Of a stretch of DNA of 64,000 bases, positions 25,201 to 34,357 are shown one piece after another; the stretch's first letter is position 1; each line of letters begins with the position of its first letter. Origin of the DNA: Streptomyces bathyalis (lineage in GTDB: Bacteria; Actinomycetota; Actinomycetes; Streptomycetales; Streptomycetaceae); assembly GCF_015910445.1 (NCBI RefSeq), contig NZ_CP048882.1, positions 1,798,001 through 1,862,000 of the forward strand. The letters run 5' to 3'. A program made the position numbers and the translations under genes. The notes under the pieces are model-generated. The model was given only the letters and a program-made list of their open reading frames with translations. It was not told the origin of the DNA and made no database searches.

Positions 25201-25745
25201 ATCGCGCCGCATGGCCTCATGAGCACCCCCGTGAGCCCCCGTCCGATCTGGCACGAGCGTGGCAGGGCCGGAGAGTGGCAGGCGGTGTGACAGCCGGAGT
25301 CACGACCTGGAGCCTCCTGCGCACCCCGAGGCGGCCCTCGTCTCGCAGACGGCCGGCCTCGTCCGAATCGTTCCTCACCCTCCACGTGAACCGCTCAAGG
25401 GCCAGCAGAGAAGGCTCACTTCTCACTCCGAACGACGGACGGGCATTAAGTCCGCACAGACCAACTGCCTGCAATGCGGGGAGAATTGACCCGGACTTAC
25501 GCCTGACTACTCACCGATTGCGTTCACGACCGCCCGTCAGCAACACTGTGTGCGTTTCAGGATGTGATTCGCATCACCGATGCGTCGGATGCCCACGGCA
25601 GGAGAGAAGGGCGCATGAGGGGGAGTTGCAGGGGGATCTACCCACCGGCGCCCTCAACACGCGGAAGCAGCAGCACGGTTCATGACGGCAATGGGGCTTG
25701 CCGTGGTTCCGGTGGCGGGGCGCGCCTGAAGGCAGGCAGCTTGCA
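25201..25745. other. Intergenic stretch with no recognised gene
   Basis: About 545 bases between the small protein and the kinase region. Frames here lack family-like content. Two weak structures were noted: TAAGTCCG near 25449 paired with CGGACTTA near 25494, and GTGAT-TCGC-ATCAC near 25564-25578. Promoter elements for the kinase gene probably lie in the last part. Confidence 0.5.
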
Positions 25746-25886
25746 ATGAGTTGCCGTGCGGAAACGGCTCATGCCACGTACGAGGAGACGCTGCTCCCCG
25801 CGCTGGTCACCATGCTGTGGTGCCGCCGCGCGGCCAGGACGGCCCTCGCCTCGACGAAGGCGACGCGCGGGCCACTGGGGGAGTAG
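25746..25886 (+). CDS. Short ORF directly before the kinase-like gene
   Basis: A 46-codon frame from ATG 25746 whose TAG (25884-25886) directly precedes the ATG of the kinase-like gene, compatible with translational coupling. The composition (AETAHATYEETLLPALVTML) could be a short helical peptide. No family recognised. Confidence 0.3.
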   Translation: MSCRAETAHATYEETLLPALVTMLWCRRAARTALASTKATRGPLGE

Positions 25887-27233
25887 ATGCACGGAACGCT
25901 ACTGGCAGAGCGCTACCGGCTGGTCGAGCCGCTGGGATCAGGGGGCGCGGGCACGGTCTGGTTCGCACGGGACGTTCGCCTTGGCCGGCCGGTGGCCGTC
26001 AAGGTGCTCCATCACGCCCCGACGACGGACGACGCCGCGTCAGAAGCCCGTTTCCAACGCGAGGCGAAGATCACCGCACGGCTCTCGGGCCACCCGCAGA
26101 TCGTGTCCATCTACGACTGCCGCCACAGTCTCGATGCCCATGGCCGCAACATCCCCTACGTGGTGATGGAGCACGTCATGGGCCCCTGCCTCACCGATCT
26201 GGTCACCCAGCCGCCGACCCTGACGGTGGCCCGTGCGGTCGATTGGAGCGCGCAGGTCTGCGACGCTCTCGCCGCGGCCCACGACGAGGGAATCATCCAC
26301 CGCAACATCAAGCCCGGCAACGTCATGCTTGCTCGCACGCGCTCGGGCAGCGGGAGCGTCAAGGTCGTGGACTTCGGCGTCGCTGCCTACATCGACGGTG
26401 AGCGCCATCGGACCACCACCCAGGGACGCCTGGTGGGCTCCCCCGCCTATATGGCGCCCGAACAGGCACAGGGAGACACAGCCCTCGACGGCCGTACCGA
26501 CCTGTACGCATTGGGCTGCCTGTTGTACGTCCTTCTCACCGGACGCCCGCCCTTCACGTCCGACGGCTATGGGGCAGTACCGGCCGCCCACGCCCGCACC
26601 GTTCCTCAACCCCCCGGCGCCCATCGAGGCGGCGTCCCCGGGGCCTTGGACGAACTCGTCCTGGAGCTCCTCGCCAAAGATCCCGAAGGCCGTCCCCGGG
26701 ACGCTCGCGAGGTCCGCGACCGCCTGCACACGGTGCTGGCCGAACCGCAACCGAGCCCTGACCCACCCGCGCAGAGGCCACATGGTGCTCAGCCACCCGC
26801 ACGCAAGGCACATGCCGCCGGAGAGGGACGAGCAGACACGCCCAGTGCTTCAGGCGAACGTGCCGAAGCCGACCGCCGACCTGCCGAAGTGGCCCACCAG
26901 CCCCACCGGAGTCACGCCCGCGTTCCGGGCGCCGACCACCCAGGCACCCTGAAGGCCAGGCACAACCACGCGAGCATCCTCGCTTCCGCCGGCGAACACG
27001 CCGAAGCCGCCGCCCTGTTCGCCGAGGTCGCCCAGGACTACGCCCGCGTACTGGGCGCCGACCATCCGGACACCCTGACCGCCAGGCACAACCACGCGAC
27101 CAGCCTCGCCGCCACAGGCGAACGTGCCGAAGCGGCCCACCTGCTCGCCAAGGTCGCCCGGGATCGCGCCCGCGTACTGGGCGAGGACCACCCGGACACC
27201 CTCGACGCCCGGCTCGACGAGCGCCGGAGCTGA
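25887..27233 (+). CDS. Serine/threonine protein kinase-like protein with TPR repeats; catalytic Asp replaced (predicted pseudokinase)
   Basis: Protein of 448 residues. N-terminal Hanks-type kinase domain (about 10-270): Gly-rich loop LGSGGAGTVWFA, K39 in VAVKVL, DFG at 162-164, APE in YMAPEQ. The catalytic loop is HRNIKPGN, so the HRD aspartate is asparagine (N140, codon AAC at 26304-26306). A Pro/Ala-rich linker of about 50 residues leads to 42-residue TPR-type repeats (GADHPGTLKARHNHA, GADHPDTLTARHNHA, GEDHPDTLDAR), the first degenerate. No membrane segment is seen. Phosphotransfer is probably weak or absent; the TPR part may bind partners. Not in an obvious operon with core genes. Confidence 0.85.
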   Translation: MHGTLLAERYRLVEPLGSGGAGTVWFARDVRLGRPVAVKVLHHAPTTDDAASEARFQREAKITARLSGHPQIVSIYDCRHSLDAHGRNIPYVVMEHVMGPCLTDLVTQPPTLTVARAVDWSAQVCDALAAAHDEGIIHRNIKPGNVMLARTRSGSGSVKVVDFGVAAYIDGERHRTTTQGRLVGSPAYMAPEQAQGDTALDGRTDLYALGCLLYVLLTGRPPFTSDGYGAVPAAHARTVPQPPGAHRGGVPGALDELVLELLAKDPEGRPRDAREVRDRLHTVLAEPQPSPDPPAQRPHGAQPPARKAHAAGEGRADTPSASGERAEADRRPAEVAHQPHRSHARVPGADHPGTLKARHNHASILASAGEHAEAAALFAEVAQDYARVLGADHPDTLTARHNHATSLAATGERAEAAHLLAKVARDRARVLGEDHPDTLDARLDERRS

Positions 27234-27418
27234 CCAGAGGCCCGTTCGGGACCAAGGGATCAGCTCTGCGGCAGCGCGCTCCCGGATTCGTCCGGTCTTC
27301 CCCGCCCTCGCGGCCGTCCTGCACGGGGGCCGGTTCCGGGGCAAGCCGCGGGGTGCTGAACACGGGCCGTGACCGGCTGCCGCAGCGGGCGGCCGGCCCC
27401 CCTGAGCGCTCCCCCGCG

Positions 27419-28546
27419 TCAGCCGCCGCCGACGAAGGCGACGAAGAGCAGCCAGACGACGGGGGCCGTCGGGAGGAGGGAGTCCAGCCGGTCCATGATG
27501 CCGCCGTGCCCGGGAAGCAGCGTGCCCATGTCCTTGATGCCGAGGTCCCGCTTCATCATGGACTCGCCCAGGTCGCCCAGGGTGGCGGTGACCGCCACCG
27601 CGCAGCCGAGCAGCAGACCCTGCCACCAGCTACCCCCGTCGACCAGGAACTGCATGCACAGCGCCCCCGCCGCCATGCAGAAGCCGATCGCTCCGCCCAG
27701 CCCTTCGCGCGTCTTGCCGGGACTGATGTTCGGGGCGAGCTTGTGGGTGCCGAAGCGCCAGCCCACGGCGTACGCACCGGTGTCGCTGACGACCGTCAGC
27801 AGCAGGAACGTCAGAACCCGCCACGGACCGTCGTCGGCGGCGAGCATGAGCGCGACGAACGTGGCCAGGAACGGTACGTAGAACGTGGCGAACACGGCGG
27901 CCGTGACGTCCCGCAGGTATTCCTCGGGCGATTCGGTCATCCGCCAGGCGAGCACTGCGAGCGTGGTCAGCGCCATGACCACCCACGCGCCCTCGGGACC
28001 GCGCAGATAGCCGGCGATCACCATGGCGGCGCCGCCCACGCCGAGCGGCACGAGCGGTGCCTGGATCTCCTTGCGCTCGCTGAGCCGCGACGTCAGCTCC
28101 CACAGGCCGACGACGACGGCGACGACGACCACGCCGAGGAAGACGGGCTTGTAGAAGAAGAGGGAGGCGAGGATGACGGCGCCCAGGCCGACGCCGACTC
28201 CTATCGCTGCGCGCAGGTTCCGCCCGGCCCGCTTCTTGCCGCCCAGCGGGGCCGGGCCTGGGTCGGAGTCGCCGGGGCCGGGCCGTCCGCCACCGTTGCC
28301 GTCGCGGCTGCCGGCGGAGCCGGAGCCGTGGGAACCCCCTTGACCGGATCCGCCCTGGCCACCGCCAGGGCCGCCCGGGTCGGACACGGTGGGCATATGC
28401 CGAGTCTGCGGCACGGCACCGGTCCCGTGCGCGGGGACTTCACCCGTGCCGGGCTGGAAGGCGCTTCCGGACGTCGCGCGTCCCTGGCCGGGTGCGCCCG
28501 GGAATCCGGTACGGGGCGGCGGGGCTCCCCACGTTGAGTCGTTCAC
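27419..28546 (-). CDS. cdsA: Phosphatidate cytidylyltransferase
   Basis: Integral membrane enzyme making CDP-diacylglycerol from CTP and phosphatidic acid. 375 residues: about 115 N-terminal Gly/Pro/Ser-rich disordered residues, then about 8 membrane helices. The family signature lies near the C-terminus: SDTGAYAVGWRFGTHKL, SPGKTREGLGG and GDLGESMMKRDLGIKDMG followed by LLPGHGGIMDRLDS. The GTG at 28546 has GAGG about 10 bases upstream. Follows frr on the same strand. Confidence 0.93.
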   Translation of the reverse strand: MNDSTWGAPPPRTGFPGAPGQGRATSGSAFQPGTGEVPAHGTGAVPQTRHMPTVSDPGGPGGGQGGSGQGGSHGSGSAGSRDGNGGGRPGPGDSDPGPAPLGGKKRAGRNLRAAIGVGVGLGAVILASLFFYKPVFLGVVVVAVVVGLWELTSRLSERKEIQAPLVPLGVGGAAMVIAGYLRGPEGAWVVMALTTLAVLAWRMTESPEEYLRDVTAAVFATFYVPFLATFVALMLAADDGPWRVLTFLLLTVVSDTGAYAVGWRFGTHKLAPNISPGKTREGLGGAIGFCMAAGALCMQFLVDGGSWWQGLLLGCAVAVTATLGDLGESMMKRDLGIKDMGTLLPGHGGIMDRLDSLLPTAPVVWLLFVAFVGGG

Positions 28547-28608
28547 AGATTTGCAGCCTCAGACCTCGGACCTCGGACGGATCTCGGACAGCCCCGCGCG
28601 CGGGGAAC

Positions 28609-29166
28609 TCAGACCTCGAGCAGCTCGGCTTCCTTGTGCTTGAGCAGCTCGTCGATCTGTCCCTGGTACTTCGAGGTGGTGTCGTCGAGCTCCTTCTCCG
28701 CCCGACGGCCCTCGTCCTCACCCACGTCGCCGTCCTTGATCGCGGCCTCGAAGGACTCCTTGGCCTTGCGGCGGACGCTGCGGATGGAGATCTTCGCGTC
28801 CTCGGCCTTGCCCTTGGCGACCTTGATGAACTCCCTGCGGCGCTCCTCGGTCAGCTCGGGGAACGTCACCCGGATGATATTGCCGTCGTTCGACGGGTTG
28901 ACGCCGAGGTCGGAGTCGCGGATCGCCGTCTCGATGTTGCGCAGCGCGCTCTTGTCGAACGGCGTCACCACCGCCATCCGCGGCTCCGGAACCGAGAACG
29001 ATGCCAGCTGGTTGATCGGCGTCATCGTGCCGTAGTACTCCGCCACGATCTTGTTGAACATCGCCGGGTGCGCACGGCCGGTGCGGATCGCGGCGAAGTC
29101 CTCCTTGGCGACCACGACCGCCTTCTCCATCTTCTCCTCGGCTTCGAGGAGGGTCTCTTCGATCAC
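28609..29166 (-). CDS. frr: Ribosome recycling factor
   Basis: Splits post-termination ribosomes with EF-G. 185 residues, the usual length. [35 protein letters not shown] and the C-terminal helix [20 protein letters not shown] are typical. The start is GTG 29166 ([14 protein letters not shown]), six bases after AGGAG; upstream in-frame codons encode unrelated residues. Confidence 0.96.
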   Translation of the reverse strand: MIEETLLEAEEKMEKAVVVAKEDFAAIRTGRAHPAMFNKIVAEYYGTMTPINQLASFSVPEPRMAVVTPFDKSALRNIETAIRDSDLGVNPSNDGNIIRVTFPELTEERRREFIKVAKGKAEDAKISIRSVRRKAKESFEAAIKDGDVGEDEGRRAEKELDDTTSKYQGQIDELLKHKEAELLEV

Positions 29167-29327
29167 CACGTGCTCCTGGTTTCCTTGAATGAGCTCTGCG
29201 GATAAGCCCTGTTTCCTGCACGGTGTCCGACCGGCAGGCGGTTGTCCACCCCGTGTCGAGCCGTTCGTACGACGGTGAGTCACCCGACGGGCACCGAGCG
29301 CGCCGGGCAGCCGCCGAATCCCGAACG

Positions 29328-30098
29328 TCAGCCTCTCGTGCCCTGGTTGCTCACCAGGGTGCCGATCTTCTCACCCTTCACCGCTCGCGCGATATTGCCC
29401 TCCGCGAGCAACTCGAAGACGAGGATCGGCAGTTTGTTGTCCCGGCAGAGCGTGACGGCCGTGGCGTCGGCGACCTTCAGATCGCGCGTGATGACCTCGG
29501 CGTACTCGAGGGCGTCGAACTTCACCGCGTCCGGGTTCTTCGCGGGGTCCGAGTCGTAGACGCCGTCCACACCGTTCTTGCCCATCAGGAGGGCCTCGGC
29601 ATGGATCTCGAGGGCGCGCTGGGCGGCGGTGGTGTCGGTCGAGAAGTACGGCATGCCCATACCGGCGCCGAAGATGACGACCCGGCCCTTCTCCAGGTGC
29701 CGCACCGCACGCAACGGAATGTACGGCTCCGCGACCTGCCCCATGGTGATCGCCGTCTGGACGCGGGAGTCGATGCCTTCCTTCTCCAGGAAGTCCTGCA
29801 GCGCGAGGCAGTTCATGACCGTGCCGAGCATCCCCATGTAGTCGGAGCGCGCACGGTCCATGCCGCGCACCTGCAACTGGGCGCCGCGGAAGAAGTTGCC
29901 GCCGCCGATGACCACGGCGAGCTCCGCCCCGTCGCGTACGACGGACGCGATCTCGTGGGCCATCTTGTGCACGATGTCGGGATCGACACCGAGCCCACCG
30001 CCGCCGGCGAACGCCTCACCGGAGAGCTTGAGCAGGAAACGCTTGCGGCCGCTGCGGCTGGTCCTGCCTGTGTCGGATGTATCGCTGTCCTTGCTCAT
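29328..30098 (-). CDS. pyrH: Uridylate kinase
   Basis: Converts UMP to UDP. 256 residues of the amino acid kinase fold: [42 protein letters not shown] and [14 protein letters not shown] are characteristic. The start ATG 30098 (MSKDSDTSD) follows GGAG. It lies between tsf and frr as in most bacteria; a prominent stem-loop separates it from tsf. Confidence 0.95.
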   Translation of the reverse strand: MSKDSDTSDTGRTSRSGRKRFLLKLSGEAFAGGGGLGVDPDIVHKMAHEIASVVRDGAELAVVIGGGNFFRGAQLQVRGMDRARSDYMGMLGTVMNCLALQDFLEKEGIDSRVQTAITMGQVAEPYIPLRAVRHLEKGRVVIFGAGMGMPYFSTDTTAAQRALEIHAEALLMGKNGVDGVYDSDPAKNPDAVKFDALEYAEVITRDLKVADATAVTLCRDNKLPILVFELLAEGNIARAVKGEKIGTLVSNQGTRG

Positions 30099-30121
30099 GA
30101 ACTCTCCTCGTGCACATACGA

Positions 30122-30174
30122 AGGAGGCCACTGCCGTCGGATCTTCGAAATCCCTGATGCGGCAATGGCCTCCT
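30122..30174 (-). terminator. Stem-loop between tsf and pyrH with nested palindrome
   Basis: Arms 30122-30136 and 30160-30174 are complementary at 14 of 15 positions. The loop itself contains a near-perfect palindrome (GGATCTTCGAAATCC). It lies in the 160-base gap between tsf and pyrH and could terminate, attenuate or process the transcript. Confidence 0.6.
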
Positions 30175-30259
30175 CGTCACAACTGCCCTGTGCCCGACCT
30201 TATCGGGCGCGTACCGTTCGCGTGCGCCACGCGTCGGCACGCATTACGGGGCCGGTACC

Positions 30260-31096
30260 TCAGGCGCCGACGCGGAAACGCGCGAAGTGCTTCAGCGTGA
30301 CGCCGGCCTCTTCCAGGACCTTCTGGACGCTCTTCTTGTTGTCCTTGGCGAAGGGCTGGTCGAGCAGGGTGTTCTCCTTGAAGAAGCCCGTGACGCGACC
30401 CTCGACGATCTTGGGCAGCGCCTGCTCGGGCTTGCCCTCCTCGCGAGCGGTCTCCTCGGCGATGCGGCGCTCGTTCTCGACGGTCTCGGCCGGGATCTCC
30501 TCGCGGGTGAGGAACTTCGGCGCGAAGGCGGCGATGTGCTGCGCGACGTCCTTGGCGACCTCCGCGTTCTCCTTGTCCAGCTCGACGAGCACGCCGACCT
30601 GCGGAGGCAGGTCCGGGCTCGTGCGGTGCAGGTAGGAGGCGACGAAGGCGCCGGAGTACGAGGCGAAGCGGTCCAGGACGATCTTCTCGCCGAGGTTGGC
30701 GTTGGCCTCGTCCACGTACGCCTGGACGGTCTTGCCCGGCTCGATCTCCGAGGCGAGCAGCGTCGGGGTGTCGGCGGGTGAAGTGGCGGCGACGTGCCCG
30801 GCGATGGCGTCGGCGACAGCGAGGAACTTCTCGCCCTTCGCGACGAAGTCGGTCTCGCACTTGAGCTCGACGAGCACGCCGGAGCTCTTGTCGTCGGCGA
30901 TGCGGGAGACCAGCGCACCGTTCGATGCGGTGCGGCTCTCGCGCTTGGCCACGCCCTTCTGGCCCTTGACGCGCAGGACCTCTACGGCCTTGTCGACGTC
31001 ACCCTCGGACTCCTCGAGGGCCTTCTTGCAGTCCATCATGCCGGCGCCCGTGAGCTCACGGAGCTTCTTGACGTCGGCGGCGGTGTAGTTCGCCAT
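30260..31096 (-). CDS. tsf: Translation elongation factor Ts
   Basis: Guanine-nucleotide exchange factor for EF-Tu. 278 residues; it begins [20 protein letters not shown] with the conserved DCKKAL motif, followed by the core subdomains ([38 protein letters not shown]) and C-terminal module. ATG 31096. Downstream of rpsB with a hairpin in between. Confidence 0.96.
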   Translation of the reverse strand: MANYTAADVKKLRELTGAGMMDCKKALEESEGDVDKAVEVLRVKGQKGVAKRESRTASNGALVSRIADDKSSGVLVELKCETDFVAKGEKFLAVADAIAGHVAATSPADTPTLLASEIEPGKTVQAYVDEANANLGEKIVLDRFASYSGAFVASYLHRTSPDLPPQVGVLVELDKENAEVAKDVAQHIAAFAPKFLTREEIPAETVENERRIAEETAREEGKPEQALPKIVEGRVTGFFKENTLLDQPFAKDNKKSVQKVLEEAGVTLKHFARFRVGA

Positions 31097-31275
31097 GCTT
31101 GGTTTCCTTCTGTGACCAGGCTCCGCCTCGCGCTCCGCGCATCGGGGCGTGGGGGCGGAACTCGTCCTTCTTGAGGTCTCTTCGAGGCCGGTCCGGGACA
31201 TCACCGGTTCACCGTCGTGCGGTGCGGCGGAGTCGCGAGGTGGGTCTGCGTCTCTTCCGAACGGCCGTCGGAATG

Positions 31276-31319
31276 GTCACCGGGGCGCGGCGGGCCGCAC
31301 CCGCCGCGCCCCTGGTGAC
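31276..31319 (-). terminator. Hairpin between rpsB and tsf
   Basis: Arms 31276-31294 and 31300-31319 pair over 19 bases with a single bulged base and a short loop, immediately after the rpsB stop. Since tsf is on the same strand, this looks like an attenuator or processing site reducing read-through from rpsB to tsf, as known for rpsB-tsf in other bacteria. Confidence 0.65.
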
Positions 31320-31320
31320 G

Positions 31321-32232
31321 TCAGGCGTTCTCGGCGGTCTTCGACTCGGAGGCGTCGGACGGCTTCTCCTCGGCCTTGGCCTCGGCAGCCTTCTCGTCTT
31401 CCTTGGGCTCGGCGGCCTTCTCGCCTTCCTTGGCCTCGGCCTTGCCCGCGTCCTCGCTCTTCTCGCCCTCCAGGAGCTCACGCTCCCACTCGGCGAGCGG
31501 CTCGGCGGCCTTGTCGCCGCTCTTGGCCGCCTCGGCGGCGCCGGAGCGGGCGATGAGGCCCTCGGCGGCGGCGTCGGCGATCACGCGGGTGAGAAGCGTG
31601 ACGGAGCGGATCGCGTCGTCGTTGCCCGGGATCTTGTAGTCGACCTCGTCCGGATCGCAGTTGGTGTCCAGGATCGCGACGACGGGGATGTTGAGCTTCC
31701 GCGCCTCGCCTACCGCGATGTGCTCCTTCTTGGTGTCCACGATCCAGACGGCGCTGGGCACCTTCTGCATCTCGCGGATACCGCCGAGGGTCTTCTCCAG
31801 CTTCGCCTTCTCGCGGGAGAGGACGAGCAGCTCCTTCTTGGTGAGGCCGGAGGCGGCCACATCCTCGAAGTCGATCTGCTCCAGCTCCTTCAGCCGCTGG
31901 AGGCGCTTGTAGACGGTCGAGAAGTTGGTCAGCATGCCGCCGAGCCAGCGCTGGTTGACGTAGGGCATGCCCACGCGCGTGGCCTGCTCGGCGATGGCCT
32001 CCTGGGCCTGCTTCTTGGTGCCGACGAACATGATGGAGCCGCCGTGCGCGACGGTCTCCTTGACGAACTCGTAGGCGCGGTCGATGTACGACAGCGACTG
32101 GAGCAGGTCGATGATGTAAATGCCGTTGCGCTCGGTGAAGATGAAGCGCTTCATCTTCGGGTTCCAGCGGCGGGTCTGGTGCCCGAAGTGGACGCCGCTC
32201 TCCAGCAGCTCCCGCATCGTGACGACGGCCAT
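31321..32232 (-). CDS. rpsB: 30S ribosomal protein S2
   Basis: 303 residues; it begins [20 protein letters not shown] and contains [37 protein letters not shown] and [19 protein letters not shown]. The C-terminal 60-70 residues are a Lys/Glu/Ala-rich extension typical of actinobacterial S2. ATG 32232. Confidence 0.97.
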   Translation of the reverse strand: MAVVTMRELLESGVHFGHQTRRWNPKMKRFIFTERNGIYIIDLLQSLSYIDRAYEFVKETVAHGGSIMFVGTKKQAQEAIAEQATRVGMPYVNQRWLGGMLTNFSTVYKRLQRLKELEQIDFEDVAASGLTKKELLVLSREKAKLEKTLGGIREMQKVPSAVWIVDTKKEHIAVGEARKLNIPVVAILDTNCDPDEVDYKIPGNDDAIRSVTLLTRVIADAAAEGLIARSGAAEAAKSGDKAAEPLAEWERELLEGEKSEDAGKAEAKEGEKAAEPKEDEKAAEAKAEEKPSDASESKTAENA

Positions 32233-32705
32233 GGCCGTTCTCCTTGTGTTACTCGGTTGTCGTCAGCGCTGGCCGGGATGGCCATCGCTTGCCTGACGCC
32301 TCTGTCGCGCTGCCCGTAGGGCCTTTGGAGGGGCCCTCATGGGACCGAGATACGCGGCCACCGGGTGAGGGTGGCGAGGCGTGCGAAGTCAGCCCGGTGG
32401 ACCGGGCCGCCACCAGCAGTGTACGGGACCTGAGCGGGGCACGGCTCCCTGGCGGGGAGAGTCCGGCTTGCCGGACATGCCGTGCAGGGGCGTATGCGCA
32501 CGTTGCGCGGGCTGCGACGGGATTGCAGGGGCTGCGCGGGCCGGTGCACGGAGGGCGCGTGGGGCCACACACCGGCCCTTGTGCCCCTCACGAGTGATGG
32601 CCCTGTCCACAAGGGGCTGGTTTTCCACGGAAGTTCGGCAAGATCCCCGCTCTCGGTCACGGTACGGGACTCTGCGTACACGTCGACCGACAAGGGGGCC
32701 TGTCC
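32233..32705. other. Divergent intergenic region rpsB / M23 peptidase
   Basis: About 470 bases without a supported gene. It should hold the rpsB promoter and leader and the promoter of the M23 gene. Small structures seen: GTCCGG-CTT-GCCGGAC-type repeat near 32461-32476, and two TCCACA-like boxes near 32603-32630 (TGTCCACAA and TTTTCCACG) resembling Streptomyces DnaA boxes, which may be chance. Confidence 0.5.
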
Positions 32706-33767
32706 ATGGTGCTGGGGGTAGCGGGTGTGCTCCGCGAGACGGTGCGCCTGGTGGCTTGCACGGCGCTCTGCGCGGCCTTCGCGCTGGTCGTCGGCGGGGT
32801 ACGGAGCGCGCGGGCGCATGCGGAGGAAGGGAGGGAGAGGCCCTCCATGACGACCGCAGGCATGCGGGATGCGGCCGCGCGGGGTGCGGACGGTTCCGGC
32901 GGCAGGGCGTGGCCCGTGGAGGGACGTGCCGGGGTCCCCCGGGTCGTCCGGCGCTGGAAGCCGCCCCCGAAGCCCTGGGCCGCCGGTCATCGCGGCGTCG
33001 ATCTCGCGGCTCCCCGAGGCAGCCCGGTGCGGGCGGTCGCAGCGGGACGGGTCTCGTTCGCGGGCAAGGTCGCCGGGCGCGGGGTGGTCTCGGTCGAGCT
33101 GTCCGGCACGGGGCGCCCACCGCTGCGCATGACGTACGAGCCTGTGCGGCCTTCCGTCCACAAGGGCGAGCGCGTGCGGTCCGGCCAGACCGTCGGCAGG
33201 GTGGCAGCCGGCCCGTTCCACTGCGACCTGGGTTGTTTGCACTGGGGCGCACGACGCGGTGAGCGCTACCTCGACCCGCTGTCGCTCCTGCGCGGCGGGC
33301 CGTCGAGGCTGCTTCCGGTCTTCGGGGTGCCGCTTCCCGGTCACGCCGGTCGTGCCGCCGTCACCGGAGGCACCACAGGCACAGACTCCGCCACGGGCGC
33401 GAAGGGAGAAACGGGATCGGAGATGGGGACGAACGCGGATACGAACCCGGGAGCGGACGCAGGCACTGCGAGGCGGGACAGGACGACGGATGGGGGGCAC
33501 ACACAGGGGGTGGGCCGCACAGCGGCGACGGTTCCGGCCGCCACCGCCGAGAGCGGTCCGGCGCTCGGCGCGATATCACTCGCCGCGATGCTCGGTTGCG
33601 GGGCCTACTGGGCGCGAGGGCGTCTGGTGCACGGGAACCGGTCTGACCGGAGTGGACGGTGCTCGCACGGGCGCCCTGCTTCGACAGAGCGCCGGGGAAA
33701 GGCGGGCCGTGCGAGGCACGAGTTCCGGGGGCGCCCGCCGCCGGGTGTCAGCGGCGGACGCCGCTGA
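32706..33767 (+). CDS. Secreted M23 family metallopeptidase with long C-terminal tail
   Basis: Probable peptidoglycan endopeptidase of the LytM/lysostaphin type. 353 residues: signal peptide or anchor in the first 40, M23 core with GHRGVDLAAPRGSPV (Zn-binding His and Asp), MTYEPVRPSVHKGERV and CLHWGARRG (final His). The family core ends near residue 200; the remaining 150 residues are low complexity (TGGTTGTDSATGAKGETG) with a possible membrane segment (GAISLAAMLGCGAYWARG) and a basic tail. Its last 20 bases overlap the end of the converging TetR gene, so the tail may be an accidental extension. Confidence 0.8.
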   Translation: MVLGVAGVLRETVRLVACTALCAAFALVVGGVRSARAHAEEGRERPSMTTAGMRDAAARGADGSGGRAWPVEGRAGVPRVVRRWKPPPKPWAAGHRGVDLAAPRGSPVRAVAAGRVSFAGKVAGRGVVSVELSGTGRPPLRMTYEPVRPSVHKGERVRSGQTVGRVAAGPFHCDLGCLHWGARRGERYLDPLSLLRGGPSRLLPVFGVPLPGHAGRAAVTGGTTGTDSATGAKGETGSEMGTNADTNPGADAGTARRDRTTDGGHTQGVGRTAATVPAATAESGPALGAISLAAMLGCGAYWARGRLVHGNRSDRSGRCSHGRPASTERRGKAGRARHEFRGRPPPGVSGGRR

Positions 33768-34329
33768 GGGCCATCGAGACAGCAGCTTCCGTGATCTCTT
33801 CCGGGCTCTCCGCGGCGCCGAGTTCGGTACGCCGTACCGCCGCGTCGACGACACCTTGGAGCAGCATCGCCGCCAGGCGCGGCTGGTCGTGGCCCAGCTC
33901 CGCGAGTGCCTCGACGACCATGGCTACGAGCCCTCCGTGGGCGGCGCGGATCTTCTCGCGTGCTCCGGCGTCCAGTTCACCGGCGGAGATCGCGACGACG
34001 GCCCGGTGCCGCCTGTCCCCGACCAGCGCCAGCTGCTGCCGTACGTAGGCTTCGATCTTCGACTCCGGCGATTCGGCTTCGGCCATCGCCGCTTCGACCT
34101 CGGCCGCCCACAAAGGGAAGTCCACGGCGCAGAGTTCCTCGACGACAGCGCCGCGGGACCGGAAGTACTCGTAGACCGAGGAGCGCGCGAGCCCCGTGCG
34201 CTGCGCGAGGGCCGGGAAGGTCAAAGCGTCGGTGCCGCCTTCGGACAGCAGTGCACGGGCAGCGTCGAGAAGGGCGGAGCGCTGCATGGTCCGGTGCTCG
34301 GCCACGGAGGCCGCTCGAATCCTTGGCAC
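33748..34329 (-). CDS. TetR family transcriptional regulator
   Basis: 193 residues. An N-terminal helix-turn-helix (LLDAARALLSEGGTDALTFP followed by LAQRTGLARSSVYEYFRSRG) precedes an all-helical ligand domain ([39 protein letters not shown]). It sits between whiG and the M23 gene. Target and ligand unknown; the adjacent M23 gene or itself are candidates. Confidence 0.88.
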   Translation of the reverse strand: MPRIRAASVAEHRTMQRSALLDAARALLSEGGTDALTFPALAQRTGLARSSVYEYFRSRGAVVEELCAVDFPLWAAEVEAAMAEAESPESKIEAYVRQQLALVGDRRHRAVVAISAGELDAGAREKIRAAHGGLVAMVVEALAELGHDQPRLAAMLLQGVVDAAVRRTELGAAESPEEITEAAVSMALSGVRR

Positions 34330-34357
34330 GCCCCCACCATACGGACGGAGGGAGCGA

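Noticed and set aside
25201..25745. Protein-coding genes in the gap before the kinase-like gene
   Set aside because: Several short frames exist on both strands but none has a ribosome-binding site plus protein-like composition.
28569..28606. Palindromic CCCCGCGCGCGGGG between frr and cdsA as a terminator
   Set aside because: It lies in a 62-base gap between cotranscribed genes, has no U-tract, and alternating GC palindromes are common here.
32600..32632. TCCACA-type boxes near the M23 gene, and others near 29240 and 38806, as a replication origin
   Set aside because: Only isolated, imperfect DnaA-box-like sequences, no dnaA/dnaN context and no cluster; expected by chance.
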